Below are positions 16,188-23,961 of a DNA stretch of 64,000 nucleotides, piece by piece. The notes beneath the pieces were generated by a model. It was not told the DNA's origin. It ran no database searches and saw only the letters and a program-made list of their open reading frames with translations. Location: NCBI RefSeq assembly GCF_003947415.1, contig NZ_QHKL01000003.1, forward strand, positions 1,116,001-1,180,000, given 5' to 3'. The DNA comes from Amycolatopsis sp. WAC 01376. Its GTDB lineage: Bacteria > Actinomycetota > Actinomycetes > Mycobacteriales > Pseudonocardiaceae. Position 1 is the stretch's first letter. Each line of letters begins with the position of its first letter. A program made the position numbers and the translations under genes.

Positions 16188-17095
16188 CAGAAGTAGCCTT
16201 CCTTCTTCCGGTCTTCCATGCCCGCCTCGGAGATCCGGTCGTCGGCGCGGGTGGCGCCGCGTTCGGTGAGCCTGCTGACGGCGACCTCGGCGACCACTTC
16301 GCCCGGTGACGTCGCCGTCGACTCGACGCAGCCGGTGCAGGTCGCGTCGCCGACGGTCCGGAATCGAACCGTTGCCTCGTAAGGGGTTTCGCCTTCGCTC
16401 AAGGTGAGGAAGCGGGTGTGCGCGAGCAGCATGCCGTCCCGCTGGACGACCGGGCGCCGGTGCGAATAGTAGATCGACGGCAGGTCGACGCCCTCGGCCT
16501 CGATGTACTGCCAGATGTCGAGTTCGGTCCAGTTCGACAGCGGGAAGACGCGGATGTGCTCGCCCTTGCGGTGCCTGCCGTTGTAGAGATTCCAGAGTTC
16601 CGGCCGCTGATTGCGCGGATCCCATTGGCCGAACTCGTCGCGGAAGCTGAACACCCGTTCCTTCGCGCGGGCTTTCTCTTCGTCGCGCCGCGCTCCGCCG
16701 AACACGGCGTCGAAGGAATGCTCGCGGATTCCCCGCAACAAGGCCGCGGTCTGGAGGCGGTTGCGGCCCGCCTTCGGATCTTCGACGACCCTGCCCGCGT
16801 CGATGTCGTCCTGGACACTGGTGACGACGAGCCGGAGCCCGTAGGTGTCGACCGTGCGGTCCCGGAACTCGATGACCTCGTCGAAGTTGTGCCCGGTGTC
16901 GACGTGCATCACCGGGAACGGCGGTGGTGACGGCCAGAACGCCTTGGCCGCCACGTGGAGCATCACCATCGAGTCCTTGCCGCCGGAGAACAGCAGCACC
17001 GGCCGTTCGAAGGTCGCCGCGACCTCGCGGAAGATGTGCACGGCTTCGGCTTCCAGCGCTTCGAGATGGGTGAGCTCGTATGCCGGGGACGCCAT
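16187..17095 (-). CDS. cysD: sulfate adenylyltransferase subunit 2
   Basis: A 302-residue PP-loop ATP pyrophosphatase-type enzyme: SGGKDSMVMLHVA (PP-loop), HVDTGHNFDEVIEFRD, and the RVFPLSNWTELDIWQYI and GCVESTA segments typical of CysD. It forms APS with CysN. The ATG at 17095 gives the family N-terminus (MASPAYELTHLEALEAEAVHI). First gene of the cysD-cysNC operon; its promoter region contains a KstR2-like palindrome. Confidence 0.96.
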   Translation of the reverse strand: MASPAYELTHLEALEAEAVHIFREVAATFERPVLLFSGGKDSMVMLHVAAKAFWPSPPPFPVMHVDTGHNFDEVIEFRDRTVDTYGLRLVVTSVQDDIDAGRVVEDPKAGRNRLQTAALLRGIREHSFDAVFGGARRDEEKARAKERVFSFRDEFGQWDPRNQRPELWNLYNGRHRKGEHIRVFPLSNWTELDIWQYIEAEGVDLPSIYYSHRRPVVQRDGMLLAHTRFLTLSEGETPYEATVRFRTVGDATCTGCVESTATSPGEVVAEVAVSRLTERGATRADDRISEAGMEDRKKEGYF

Positions 17096-17125
17096 CGTGA
17101 CCTCCGTGGTTCGAGACCAGGAAAG

Positions 17126-17142
17126 TAGAACAAGTTCTTGTG
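17126..17142. promoter_or_regulatory. KstR/KstR2-like palindrome between cysD and SnoaL-like genes
   Basis: TAGAACAAGTTCTTGTG contains two overlapping perfect dyads, AGAAC-AA-GTTCT and ACAAG-TT-CTTGT. It fits the KstR2 consensus AnCAAGnnCTTGnT in all but the last base, and the KstR consensus TnnAACnnGTTnnA in all but the last base (consensus sequences recalled from the mycobacterial literature). Being in a divergent gap it could control both transcripts. Confidence 0.6.
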
Positions 17143-17172
17143 CTTGGTCAAGGGGAGGAGGACGCTGTCGGC

Positions 17173-17640
17173 ATGGACCTGGTCGCACTCGAAGAGATCC
17201 GACGACTCAAAGCCCGTTACCTCCGGTGCCTCGACCTCAAGCTGTGGGACGAGATGGCCGGGACCCTGACCGTCGACGCGCACGCGCGGTACGGCACGCC
17301 GTCCTACGGCAAACCGCTGACCTTCGAAGGCCGCGACGCGGTCATCGAGTTCTTCCGGAACGCAGTCGGGCCCGGCATCACGACGGTGCACTTCGCCGGA
17401 CAGCCGGAGATCGACGTCGACGGCGACACCGCGACGGGCACCTGGCTGATGCGGGACAAGGTGATCGTGCCCGAGCATCGGGTGGTGATCGAGGGTGCGG
17501 CGTACTACGAGGACACCTACCGGCGGGTGGACGGCGCGTGGCTGACCGCTTCGACCCAGTACGACCGGCTGTACGAGACGATGATGTCGATGGACGACGT
17601 GCCGAGCCTGAAACTGACCGCGAACCGCTGGTCTTCCTGA
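17173..17640 (+). CDS. SnoaL-like/NTF2-fold protein
   Basis: A 155-residue single-domain alpha+beta barrel protein. MDLVALEEIRRLKARYLRCLDLKLWDEMAGTLT, the central VIEFFRNA and WRRVDGAWLTASTQYDRLYET-like C-terminal strand pattern match SnoaL_4-type proteins, which include small isomerases and hydratases near steroid and polyketide genes. ATG at 17173 follows GGGGAGGAGG. It is the first gene right of the KstR-like site; the substrate is unknown. Confidence 0.8.
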   Translation: MDLVALEEIRRLKARYLRCLDLKLWDEMAGTLTVDAHARYGTPSYGKPLTFEGRDAVIEFFRNAVGPGITTVHFAGQPEIDVDGDTATGTWLMRDKVIVPEHRVVIEGAAYYEDTYRRVDGAWLTASTQYDRLYETMMSMDDVPSLKLTANRWSS

Positions 17641-17650
17641 CCTGCCAATT

Positions 17651-17716
17651 CCGCGTTTAGTCCTCTGGATGCGGTCCTTGCACGTGCAACTACCGCATTG
17701 AGAGGACTAAACGCGG
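17651..17716. repeat. 66-bp imperfect palindrome (hairpin 3), overlaps the IclR stop codon
   Basis: Arms 17651-17683 and 17684-17716 pair with four mismatches in 33 positions; stem starts CCGCGTTTAGTCCTCTGGAT. It lies between convergent SnoaL-like and IclR genes and contains the TAG of the IclR gene. A copy with the core in the opposite orientation is at 21796-21865. Confidence 0.92.
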
Positions 17717-18585
17717 GGGTGGTGGCCGCCCGATTCGGTGGTGACGGCGTCGGCGGCGGCGACCAGTGCCGCGCCCCGGCGCGCGATCTCGGCGCCGGTG
17801 ATCGGCTCGCCGACCGACAGCGTGAGCACCAGCTCCTGCCGTCCCGAAGCGTCGAACGTCGGCGCGGCGAGCAGGCTCACCGCGTGCTTGCGGCGCGGCT
17901 CCAGATCGGCGCCGAGGTAGACGCGCTCGCCGAGGCTCGACACGAGTTCTCCCACCAGGCCCCGCACTTCCGGCGGCAGCTCCTCCGCGCCGACGCCGGC
18001 CATCAGCGCGTAGAGCCGACGGCCCGCGGTGGTCAGGCTCTCCACCAGGTAACCGTGCTCGCGGCATTCGGCGACGACGCGGCGAAGGTGCGCTTCGTCC
18101 AGCCGCACCGGCACCGCCGGGGGTTTGGCGAGCCAAGCGTCGAACGCCGCGTCGGAGTCCCACAGCACGTACATCAGGCCGACCGGTGGCGCGAACGGAT
18201 AGGTCTCGCCCAATTTCACCCGGCCGGGACCGGCGCTCTGCAACATGAGGATCCGGTCGCCGACCACGGCCGATGCCGTGCACGTGGCGCCGTATCGCCT
18301 GCTCAGCTCCTCGAGATGACGGCGCGCGACCTCGCTCGCGCCGAAGCCTTCGCTGGCGACGCGGCCCGCGGCGACCATGGCCGGCCCTAGCCGGTAGGTG
18401 ACCGGCTGAGGGTCCCGGACCAGGTAGCCGCCCGCCGTCAGCTCGGTCACGATGCCGAGGCAGGTCGGTTTGGCGAGGTCCAGCTCGCGCGCGAGTTCCG
18501 ACAGGCCGAAGCGGCGGCCGGGGTGCGCGGCGAAGAAGTCGAGCAGCCGCACGACCCGCTCGGTGGGCGGTGAGCGTCGGGTCAT
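17707..18585 (-). CDS. IclR-family transcriptional regulator
   Basis: A 292-residue regulator: winged HTH (ERVVRLLDFFAAHPGRRFGLSELARELDLAKPTCLGIVTEL) and a GAF-like effector domain. Effector unknown. The ATG at 18585 is the first codon giving the family N-terminus. It is divergent from the DUF1214-SDR-sulfotransferase operon, and two palindromes lie in the gap, so it is a good candidate regulator of that operon. Confidence 0.93.
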   Translation of the reverse strand: MTRRSPPTERVVRLLDFFAAHPGRRFGLSELARELDLAKPTCLGIVTELTAGGYLVRDPQPVTYRLGPAMVAAGRVASEGFGASEVARRHLEELSRRYGATCTASAVVGDRILMLQSAGPGRVKLGETYPFAPPVGLMYVLWDSDAAFDAWLAKPPAVPVRLDEAHLRRVVAECREHGYLVESLTTAGRRLYALMAGVGAEELPPEVRGLVGELVSSLGERVYLGADLEPRRKHAVSLLAAPTFDASGRQELVLTLSVGEPITGAEIARRGAALVAAADAVTTESGGHHPRV

Positions 18586-18596
18586 TGACCCATCCT

Positions 18597-18610
18597 TAGA
18601 ACGCGTTCTA
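18597..18610. promoter_or_regulatory. KstR-consensus palindrome (14 bp, perfect)
   Basis: TAGAACGCGTTCTA is a perfect palindrome and matches TnnAACnnGTTnnA exactly. It lies 12 bases upstream of the IclR ATG and 63 bases upstream of the DUF1214 gene. It may be a KstR-type site or the operator of the IclR protein itself. Confidence 0.65.
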
Positions 18611-18627
18611 GTCTGATGTCGCGAAGA

Positions 18628-18646
18628 ACGTACCAAGTCGGTACGT
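18628..18646. promoter_or_regulatory. second operator-like palindrome (19 bp)
   Basis: ACGTACC-AAGTC-GGTACGT, perfect 7-base arms with a 5-base centre. It lies between the KstR-like palindrome and the chosen GTG start of the DUF1214 gene, which supports this region being 5' untranslated rather than coding. Confidence 0.55.
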
Positions 18647-18672
18647 ATTTGTACCAGTATGAGGAGTCGCCG

Positions 18673-19842
18673 GTGCTCACTCAACCGCTCGCGGACGCGA
18701 TCGCCGAAGCCGAGAAGGTCATCGCGGAGGCGCCGCACATCCGGACCGAACAGGATCTGGTCGAGGGGTACGACTACCTCGCCGGCAGCATCCGCGCGTC
18801 CTTGCAGATGGCGTGGGCCTACGAACGGGACTATCCGTTCTTCACCCAGTCCACCGGGCCGTACACGAAGATGGGTCTCGACAATCCGGACACGCTGTAC
18901 TTCAACGCGAACATCCGCGAGGACCGCGAATACGTCGTCACCGGGACGCGGGGGAGCACGGCCGACGTCAGTTTCCAAGTCCTCAACGGCGACTACTCGC
19001 CCGTCGAGGTGCCCGACAGCCTCGCCGCCTTCGACGACCGTGAGATCGAGATCGCCGAGGACGGCTCGTTCGAACTCCGCTTCGGACCGGCGAAACCCGA
19101 CCCGGGACCGAACTACTTCGTCCTCGGCCCTGGTTCGTCGATGCTCGTGGTGCGCGAGGTCTACAGCGACTGGGCCACCGAACGCCGCGGCACGATCCAG
19201 ATCCAGTGCGCCGACACCGCGGGCGGCGCACCCGCGCCGCTCACCCGCGACGGGCTGGCCAAACGCTACGGCGTCACCGGCAAGATCCTGCTGAGCAGGC
19301 TGCGCACCTTCCTCGCGTTCCCGAAGTGGTTCTACCTGAACCTGCCGGTGAACACGATGACCGAGCCCCGGCCCACGCCGGGCGGCCTGACCACGCAGTA
19401 CTCCTCGGCCGGGCACTACGAACTGGGCGACGAAGAGGTCATGATCGTTACGGTGCCGCGCTCCGACGCGCCGTACCAGGGCATCCAGCTCGGCAGCGTC
19501 TGGTATCTCTCGCTGGATTACATCAACCATCAGACGAGCCTCACCGCCGACCAGGCGCGGGTCGATCCGGACGGCAAGATCCGCTTCGTGATCAGCGAAC
19601 GCGATCCCGGCCTGGCGAACTGGCTCGAACGCACCGGGCACGACCGCGGATACGTCCAGATCCGCTGGCAGCGCCTGTCCCGCGTGCTGGACGAAGCCGA
19701 CGGTCCCGCGGTCGAGGTCGTGAAGTTCGGCGAACTCGCCGACCGGCTGCCGTTCCACGACGAGGCGCGCGTGACCCCGCAGGAGCGGGCGGATCGGATC
19801 TCGGCCCGTCAGAAGGCGGTCGCGGCGAGGATGCTGGGATGA
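18673..19842 (+). CDS. DUF1214-domain protein
   Basis: A 389-residue protein of unknown reaction. The C-terminal half carries the DUF1214 pattern (YLSLDYINHQTSL ... ISERDPGLANWLERTGHDRGYVQIRWQRL). GTG at 18673 is chosen because AGGAG precedes it by six to seven bases and the operator palindromes lie upstream; an ATG at 18616 is the alternative. It overlaps the SDR gene by four bases (ATGA), so it belongs to the operon DUF1214-SDR-sulfotransferase. Homologues are often found among lipid and steroid genes in actinomycetes. Confidence 0.82.
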   Translation: MLTQPLADAIAEAEKVIAEAPHIRTEQDLVEGYDYLAGSIRASLQMAWAYERDYPFFTQSTGPYTKMGLDNPDTLYFNANIREDREYVVTGTRGSTADVSFQVLNGDYSPVEVPDSLAAFDDREIEIAEDGSFELRFGPAKPDPGPNYFVLGPGSSMLVVREVYSDWATERRGTIQIQCADTAGGAPAPLTRDGLAKRYGVTGKILLSRLRTFLAFPKWFYLNLPVNTMTEPRPTPGGLTTQYSSAGHYELGDEEVMIVTVPRSDAPYQGIQLGSVWYLSLDYINHQTSLTADQARVDPDGKIRFVISERDPGLANWLERTGHDRGYVQIRWQRLSRVLDEADGPAVEVVKFGELADRLPFHDEARVTPQERADRISARQKAVAARMLG

Positions 19843-20621
19843 CGGATCTCTTGCGGGACAAGGTGATCGTGGTCTCCGGGGTCGGCCCGGGGCTCGGCAG
19901 GTCGATCGCCGTGCGCTGTGCCGCGGCGGGCGCCGACGTCGTCCTCGCCGCCCGCACCGAATCCCGGCTCGCCGAGGTCGCCAAGGAGGTCGACGCGCTC
20001 GGCCGGCGCGCGGTCACCGTGTCCACCGACATCACCGACGACGCTTCGGCGGCGAACCTCACCGAGGCCGCGTTGAAGGCGTTCGGCCGGGTGGACGCCT
20101 TGGTGAACAACGCTTTCGCCATCCCGCCGATCATGGATCTCGCCGACGTCGACCTCGCCGACGTGCGGGCGGGCTTCGAGACCAACGTGCTCGCCGCGCT
20201 TCGGCTCACACGGCTGTTCACGCCTTCGCTCGCGGAGAGCGGCGGTTCGGTGGTGATGATCAATTCGGCCGTGCTGCGGCATTCCCGGCGGACGTTCGGC
20301 GCGTACAAGATGGCGAAAGCGAGCCTCCTCGCGCTCGCGCAGAGCCTTGCCTCCGAGCTCGGGCCGCGCGGGATCCGGGTCAATTCCGTGGCACCCGGCT
20401 ACATCTGGGCGGATTCACTGAAGTGGTATTTCGCCTACCTGGCCAAGGAACGCGGGGTTCCGCCGGAGCAGGTGTACGCCGAAACGGCGGAGACGATCGA
20501 CCTGCGCCGCCTCCCGGAGCCGGACGAGATCGCCGACACCGTCGTGTTCCTCGCCTCGTCGCTCGCCCGGTGCGTCACCGGTCAGTGCCTCGACGTCAAC
20601 GCCGGCGAATACCACCACTGA
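19839..20621 (+). CDS. short-chain dehydrogenase/reductase
   Basis: A 260-residue classical SDR: cofactor motif SGVGPGLGRS (variant of TGxxxGxG), AARTES after strand 2 (NADP-like Arg), NNAF, catalytic S in MINSAVLRHS, and Y-x-x-x-K in AYKMAKAS. It should oxidise or reduce a hydroxyl/keto group; the substrate is probably that of the neighbouring sulfotransferase. ATG overlaps the upstream stop; the sulfotransferase starts 11 bases after its end. Confidence 0.9.
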   Translation: MTDLLRDKVIVVSGVGPGLGRSIAVRCAAAGADVVLAARTESRLAEVAKEVDALGRRAVTVSTDITDDASAANLTEAALKAFGRVDALVNNAFAIPPIMDLADVDLADVRAGFETNVLAALRLTRLFTPSLAESGGSVVMINSAVLRHSRRTFGAYKMAKASLLALAQSLASELGPRGIRVNSVAPGYIWADSLKWYFAYLAKERGVPPEQVYAETAETIDLRRLPEPDEIADTVVFLASSLARCVTGQCLDVNAGEYHH

Positions 20622-20631
20622 AGGGGAGAAC

Positions 20632-21792
20632 ATGCTGCCAGGGCGGGAAAACGTCGGCACCGTGGACGATCTGCACGCGTCGGCGGCGAAACTCACCGGG
20701 CTCTACGACTTCGGCGGCGAAGACCACCTCGAAGGTCTCCGCGTGCTGCTGGATTCGTACGCGGGCGAGGCAGGTCTGACCCCGTACGGCAACAAGATCC
20801 ATCGCGCGTTCCTGCGCGGGGCCCTGGTGGCGAGGTCGTTGAGCGAGGCTTCCTGGAAGCAGAATCCGGAGTACGCCGACGTTCCCGTCGAGCGGCCCAT
20901 TTTCGTCACCGGTCTGCCGCGGACCGGGACCACGGCACTGCACCGGCTGCTCACCGAGGATCCCGCGCACCAAGGACTGGAGGTCTGGCTGACCGAGGTG
21001 CCGCAACCGCGGCCGCCGCGCGAGACGTGGGCGGAGAACCCGGTCTTCCAAGGGATCCAGGCGGGATACGAGAAACACCACGTCGAACATCCCGAGTTCA
21101 TGGGCCTGCACCACATGTCCGCCGATCAGGTCGAGGAATGCTGGCAGCTCCTGCGGCAGTCCCTGAAATCGGTGTCCTACGAATGCCTCGCGCACGTGCC
21201 GTCGTACTCGCGGTGGCTGGACGGGCAGAGCTGGACCGACGCGTATCGAAGGCATCGGCGCAATCTGCAGCTCATCGGCCTGCCGGACGCCGGACGCCGC
21301 TGGGTGCTCAAGAACCCGAGCCACCTCTTCGCGCTCGACGCGCTGCTGGAGGTGTACCCGGACGCGCTGATCGTGCAGACCCATCGCGCGCCGAGCACGA
21401 TCGTCGCGTCGGTGTGCAGTTTGAACGAGCAGGCTTCGGCGGGCTGGTCCGACGTCTTCCGCGGTGACGTGATCGGCCGCAGCCAGCTGGATCTGTGGGC
21501 GCGTGGTGCGGAAAACTCAATGGAGGCGAGGAAACGGCACGATCCGGCGCAGTTCTGCGATGTCCGGTACGAGGATTTCGTCGCCGATCCGATCGGTACG
21601 GTCGAAGGCGTCTACCGGCATTTCGGGCTCCCGCTGAGCGAAGCAGCCCGGGACGCGATGACCGTGGTGCACGCCGAAAGCCGTTCCGGGGAAAGGAAAC
21701 CCGTGCACCGGTACGACCTCGCGGACTTCGGGCTCACCGCCGGCGAGGTCGACGAACGCTTCTCGGCCTACCGCGCCGCTTACGCCCTCTGA
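20632..21792 (+). CDS. PAPS-dependent sulfotransferase family protein
   Basis: A 386-residue protein of the Sulfotransfer_3 type common in mycolata and Pseudonocardiaceae. The 5'-phosphosulfate binding loop is FVTGLPRTGTTALHRLL (about residues 91-107) and the 3'-phosphate region includes THRAPSTIVASVCSL. It would transfer sulfate from PAPS to an acceptor, perhaps a steroid, lipid or glycolipid. cysD-cysNC, which make PAPS, lie a few kb upstream in the same neighbourhood. Last gene of its operon; palindromes follow the stop. Confidence 0.9.
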   Translation: MLPGRENVGTVDDLHASAAKLTGLYDFGGEDHLEGLRVLLDSYAGEAGLTPYGNKIHRAFLRGALVARSLSEASWKQNPEYADVPVERPIFVTGLPRTGTTALHRLLTEDPAHQGLEVWLTEVPQPRPPRETWAENPVFQGIQAGYEKHHVEHPEFMGLHHMSADQVEECWQLLRQSLKSVSYECLAHVPSYSRWLDGQSWTDAYRRHRRNLQLIGLPDAGRRWVLKNPSHLFALDALLEVYPDALIVQTHRAPSTIVASVCSLNEQASAGWSDVFRGDVIGRSQLDLWARGAENSMEARKRHDPAQFCDVRYEDFVADPIGTVEGVYRHFGLPLSEAARDAMTVVHAESRSGERKPVHRYDLADFGLTAGEVDERFSAYRAAYAL

Positions 21793-21795
21793 AAC

Positions 21796-21865
21796 CCCCG
21801 CATTTAGTCCTCTGGATGCGGTAGTTGCACGCGCAAGGACCGCATTCAGAGGACTAAATGAGGGG
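21796..21865. repeat. 70-bp imperfect palindrome (hairpin 4), inverted copy of hairpin 3
   Basis: Core arms 21801-21830 and 21831-21860 pair with four mismatches, with CCCCG/AGGGG outside. The centre reads GGTAGTTGCACGCGCAAGGACC whereas hairpin 3 reads the reverse complement of it in the + direction, so the two copies have opposite orientation. It is located four bases after the sulfotransferase stop. Confidence 0.9.
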
Positions 21866-21921
21866 TAAGGCAAACGTGTCGTGGCGCGGGGCCGGTGTCG
21901 CTTGTGCGTAGGCGTTCTTCT

Positions 21922-21976
21922 GGTAGTGAGGGCCTCTTTGCCTACTCTGAGGGTAGTGAAGGAGGCTTTCGCTACC
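21922..21976. repeat. degenerate hairpin of the GTGAGGGCCTCC type
   Basis: Arms 21922-21945 and 21953-21976 pair with six mismatches in 24. GGTAGTGAGGGCCTCTTTGC resembles the perfect hairpins at 45292 and 55779, so it looks like a decayed member. Confidence 0.7.
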
Positions 21977-22031
21977 GTCGGATGTGGTCCTTGGTGACGG
22001 TGGGACGGTTGTGGTCTCGGCGGCTGGTCGT

Positions 22032-22092
22032 GAAGTACATGAAGGCCCCCTTCCTTGCGCTAGACGCAAGGAAGGGGGCCTTCATGTACTTC
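22032..22092. repeat. 61-bp perfect hairpin (hairpin 5)
   Basis: Arms of 28 bases (22032-22059, 22065-22092) are exact reverse complements around CTAGA. Stem begins GAAGTACATGAAGGCCCCCT. Longest perfect arm in the window. Lies between two convergent genes. Confidence 0.96.
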
Positions 22093-22206
22093 GGTAAGCA
22101 CGCGAGATCCGGGTCTGAGCACGCGAGTACGGTGCCGCGTCACCCAGCCCCCCGCCTCACTCGAGACACGCCACGTTTGCCTTACCCCTCAATAAATGCG
22201 GCGGGG

Positions 22207-23889
22207 TCAGAAGCCGGCGGCGCGTTGGGCGGGGAGGCCGCGGGTCGTGATCCCGCGCAGCACCTCGACGCGGTCCGAACCCGGCCGCCCGAGCACCCAG
22301 CTCGACCCGGGGACCTCCTTGGCCTGCTTCTTCAGTGGCGCCAGGAGCCGGGAAGCGTCCTTGTAGGACCTGATCGCGCCGTTCCCGCACACCAGGGTCG
22401 CCAGGGAAACCGTCACCGGCAGCCCGTCGGCCGACCACGGCGTGTCCAGCAGCGCCGCGGCGACCGTGCCGATCTCGTCGACGTCGCAGGCGATCAGGAA
22501 GTCGTCCCCGCCGACGTGGCTGACGCGCATCCGGCGCAGCCGGGCCTCGAGGTCGGTGAGTGTCCGGCCGAGCGTGCGGATCAGGTCGTCGCCCGCGGCG
22601 AACCCGGCCGTGTCGTTGACCGTCTTGAACGAGTCGACGTCCAGCCAGGCCGCGACGAACGGCTCCCGCGCGTTGATCCGGCGGTCGACGTCCCTGGCGA
22701 CGGCGTCACTGCCGGGCAGCCGTGTCAGCGGGCTCAACGAGACCGCCTCCTCGACCTTCGCCTCCGCGACGCCGCGGACGACCTCGTTCACCAGCACCAC
22801 GCCGACACACCGGCCGCGGTCGTCGACCACCACGACGTCGTCGCCGGTCCGGCCCCAGTCCGCGTCGGTGACCAGTTCGAGGAATTCGAGCGCGCTCGCG
22901 TCGGCGTGGATCGTGTGCGGCCGGTCGGCGAGCCGTGACGCCGGCCGTTTGGCGTGCAGGGCGTGGCCGTACAACCCGGTGACCGCGACCAGGAACCGCG
23001 TCCGGTCGATCGACCACTGTGGACGGTGCCGGTCGTCGATGCCGACGATGCCGCTCGGCCCGTCGGCGGCGGCCAGTACCTCGCGCACGTCGTCGCAGGT
23101 CGCGTCCTCCGGCAGCGTGGTCGCGGGCCGGAGGAAGTCGCCGACGCGGCGGGCGCGGGCGGTGCCGGGGACGAACGGGCCGGGCGCGTCCGGCGCGGGC
23201 AGCGGCGCGTGGTCGCCGTCCGGCGGGGCGAGCAGGTTGCCCTGCGCGATGCGCACGCCGAGCCGCCGGGCGGACTCCAGCTGCTCGGTGGTTTCGAGCC
23301 CGGTCGCGACCAGGCGGTTGTCGGTGCGCGACGCGAAATGCAGCACCGCTTCGACCACCGCGACGGCGGCCGGGTCGTGCGGCAGGCCGCGCAGCACACT
23401 GCGATCCAGTTTCACCAGGTCGACGGGCGCCGAAGCGAGCAGGGTGAGCGGGAGGTCGCCGCGGCCGAGGCCGTCGAGCGCGAGCCGGAACCCGAGGTCG
23501 GTGAGCCGTCGCATACCGGTGAGCAGCAGGTCGGCGGGGATCTGCGTGAACGGCGGCCCGATCTCCAGCACGACGTCCCTTGTCCGGCGGCCCGCCAGGC
23601 CGAGCGCCTCGGTCAGCGGGTCGAAGTGGGCGGGCGGTGCCGCCACCGTGCGTGCGGACAGGTTCAGGTGCAGGGGGAGGGCGGCCTGCGGCTCGCGCAG
23701 CTGCCGGACGGCCTCGGCGGCCAGCCCGACGTCGACCTCGGCCAGCCTGCCGCTGCGCCGGGCGTCGGCGAGCAGTTCGTGGGCGGTGCCGCGGCCCGGC
23801 CGTGCCAAGGCCTCGAACGCGACGACGCCACCGGTGTGCAGGCTGTACAACGGCTGGTAAGCGAAGCGGACAGCGATCTGCAACGTCAC
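22207..23889 (-). CDS. c-di-GMP signalling protein, EAL-CBS-GGDEF order, EAL degenerate
   Basis: About 560 residues. N-terminal EAL domain (FEALARPG), a central CBS-pair region (DDVVVVDDRGRCVGVVLVNEVV), and a C-terminal GGDEF domain (DVDSFKTVND ... HVGGDDFLIA). The GGDEF site is GGDDF and may work. In the EAL domain the LNLSA Asn and VKLD are kept, but the DDFGTG motif reads LDGLGRG and the AEGVE motif reads ATGLE, so phosphodiesterase activity is doubtful. No membrane segment. GTG at 23889 is chosen; a TTG at 23934 would add 15 residues. Convergent with the sulfotransferase gene. Confidence 0.85.
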   Translation of the reverse strand: MTLQIAVRFAYQPLYSLHTGGVVAFEALARPGRGTAHELLADARRSGRLAEVDVGLAAEAVRQLREPQAALPLHLNLSARTVAAPPAHFDPLTEALGLAGRRTRDVVLEIGPPFTQIPADLLLTGMRRLTDLGFRLALDGLGRGDLPLTLLASAPVDLVKLDRSVLRGLPHDPAAVAVVEAVLHFASRTDNRLVATGLETTEQLESARRLGVRIAQGNLLAPPDGDHAPLPAPDAPGPFVPGTARARRVGDFLRPATTLPEDATCDDVREVLAAADGPSGIVGIDDRHRPQWSIDRTRFLVAVTGLYGHALHAKRPASRLADRPHTIHADASALEFLELVTDADWGRTGDDVVVVDDRGRCVGVVLVNEVVRGVAEAKVEEAVSLSPLTRLPGSDAVARDVDRRINAREPFVAAWLDVDSFKTVNDTAGFAAGDDLIRTLGRTLTDLEARLRRMRVSHVGGDDFLIACDVDEIGTVAAALLDTPWSADGLPVTVSLATLVCGNGAIRSYKDASRLLAPLKKQAKEVPGSSWVLGRPGSDRVEVLRGITTRGLPAQRAAGF

Positions 23890-23961
23890 AAGCGCATATT
23901 CGCGGGTGGCGGCAGGAAACGAAATACGTGTCAACTGATGTTCATCGTGAAGGCACCTGGG

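Larger units (their letters stand above)
21859..22191. repeat. 20-bp perfect inverted repeat bounding a 333-bp intergenic block
   Basis: TGAGGGGTAAGGCAAACGTG at 21859-21878 occurs as its exact reverse complement at 22172-22191. Inside are hairpin 5 and a decayed hairpin (21922-21976). The block fills most of the 414-base gap between convergent sulfotransferase and EAL-GGDEF genes; no ORF of note is in it. Confidence 0.88.

Noticed and set aside
17651..21865. Hairpins 3 and 4 as terminal inverted repeats of a transposon
   Set aside because: No transposase between them, no target duplication that I can see, and the enclosed genes look like a normal operon with its regulator.
23929..23934. TTG start for the EAL-CBS-GGDEF gene at 23934 and TTGACA as a -35 box at the same place
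   Set aside because: No Shine-Dalgarno for the TTG and no convincing -10 at 17 bases; the GTG at 23889 is preferred, though not certain.
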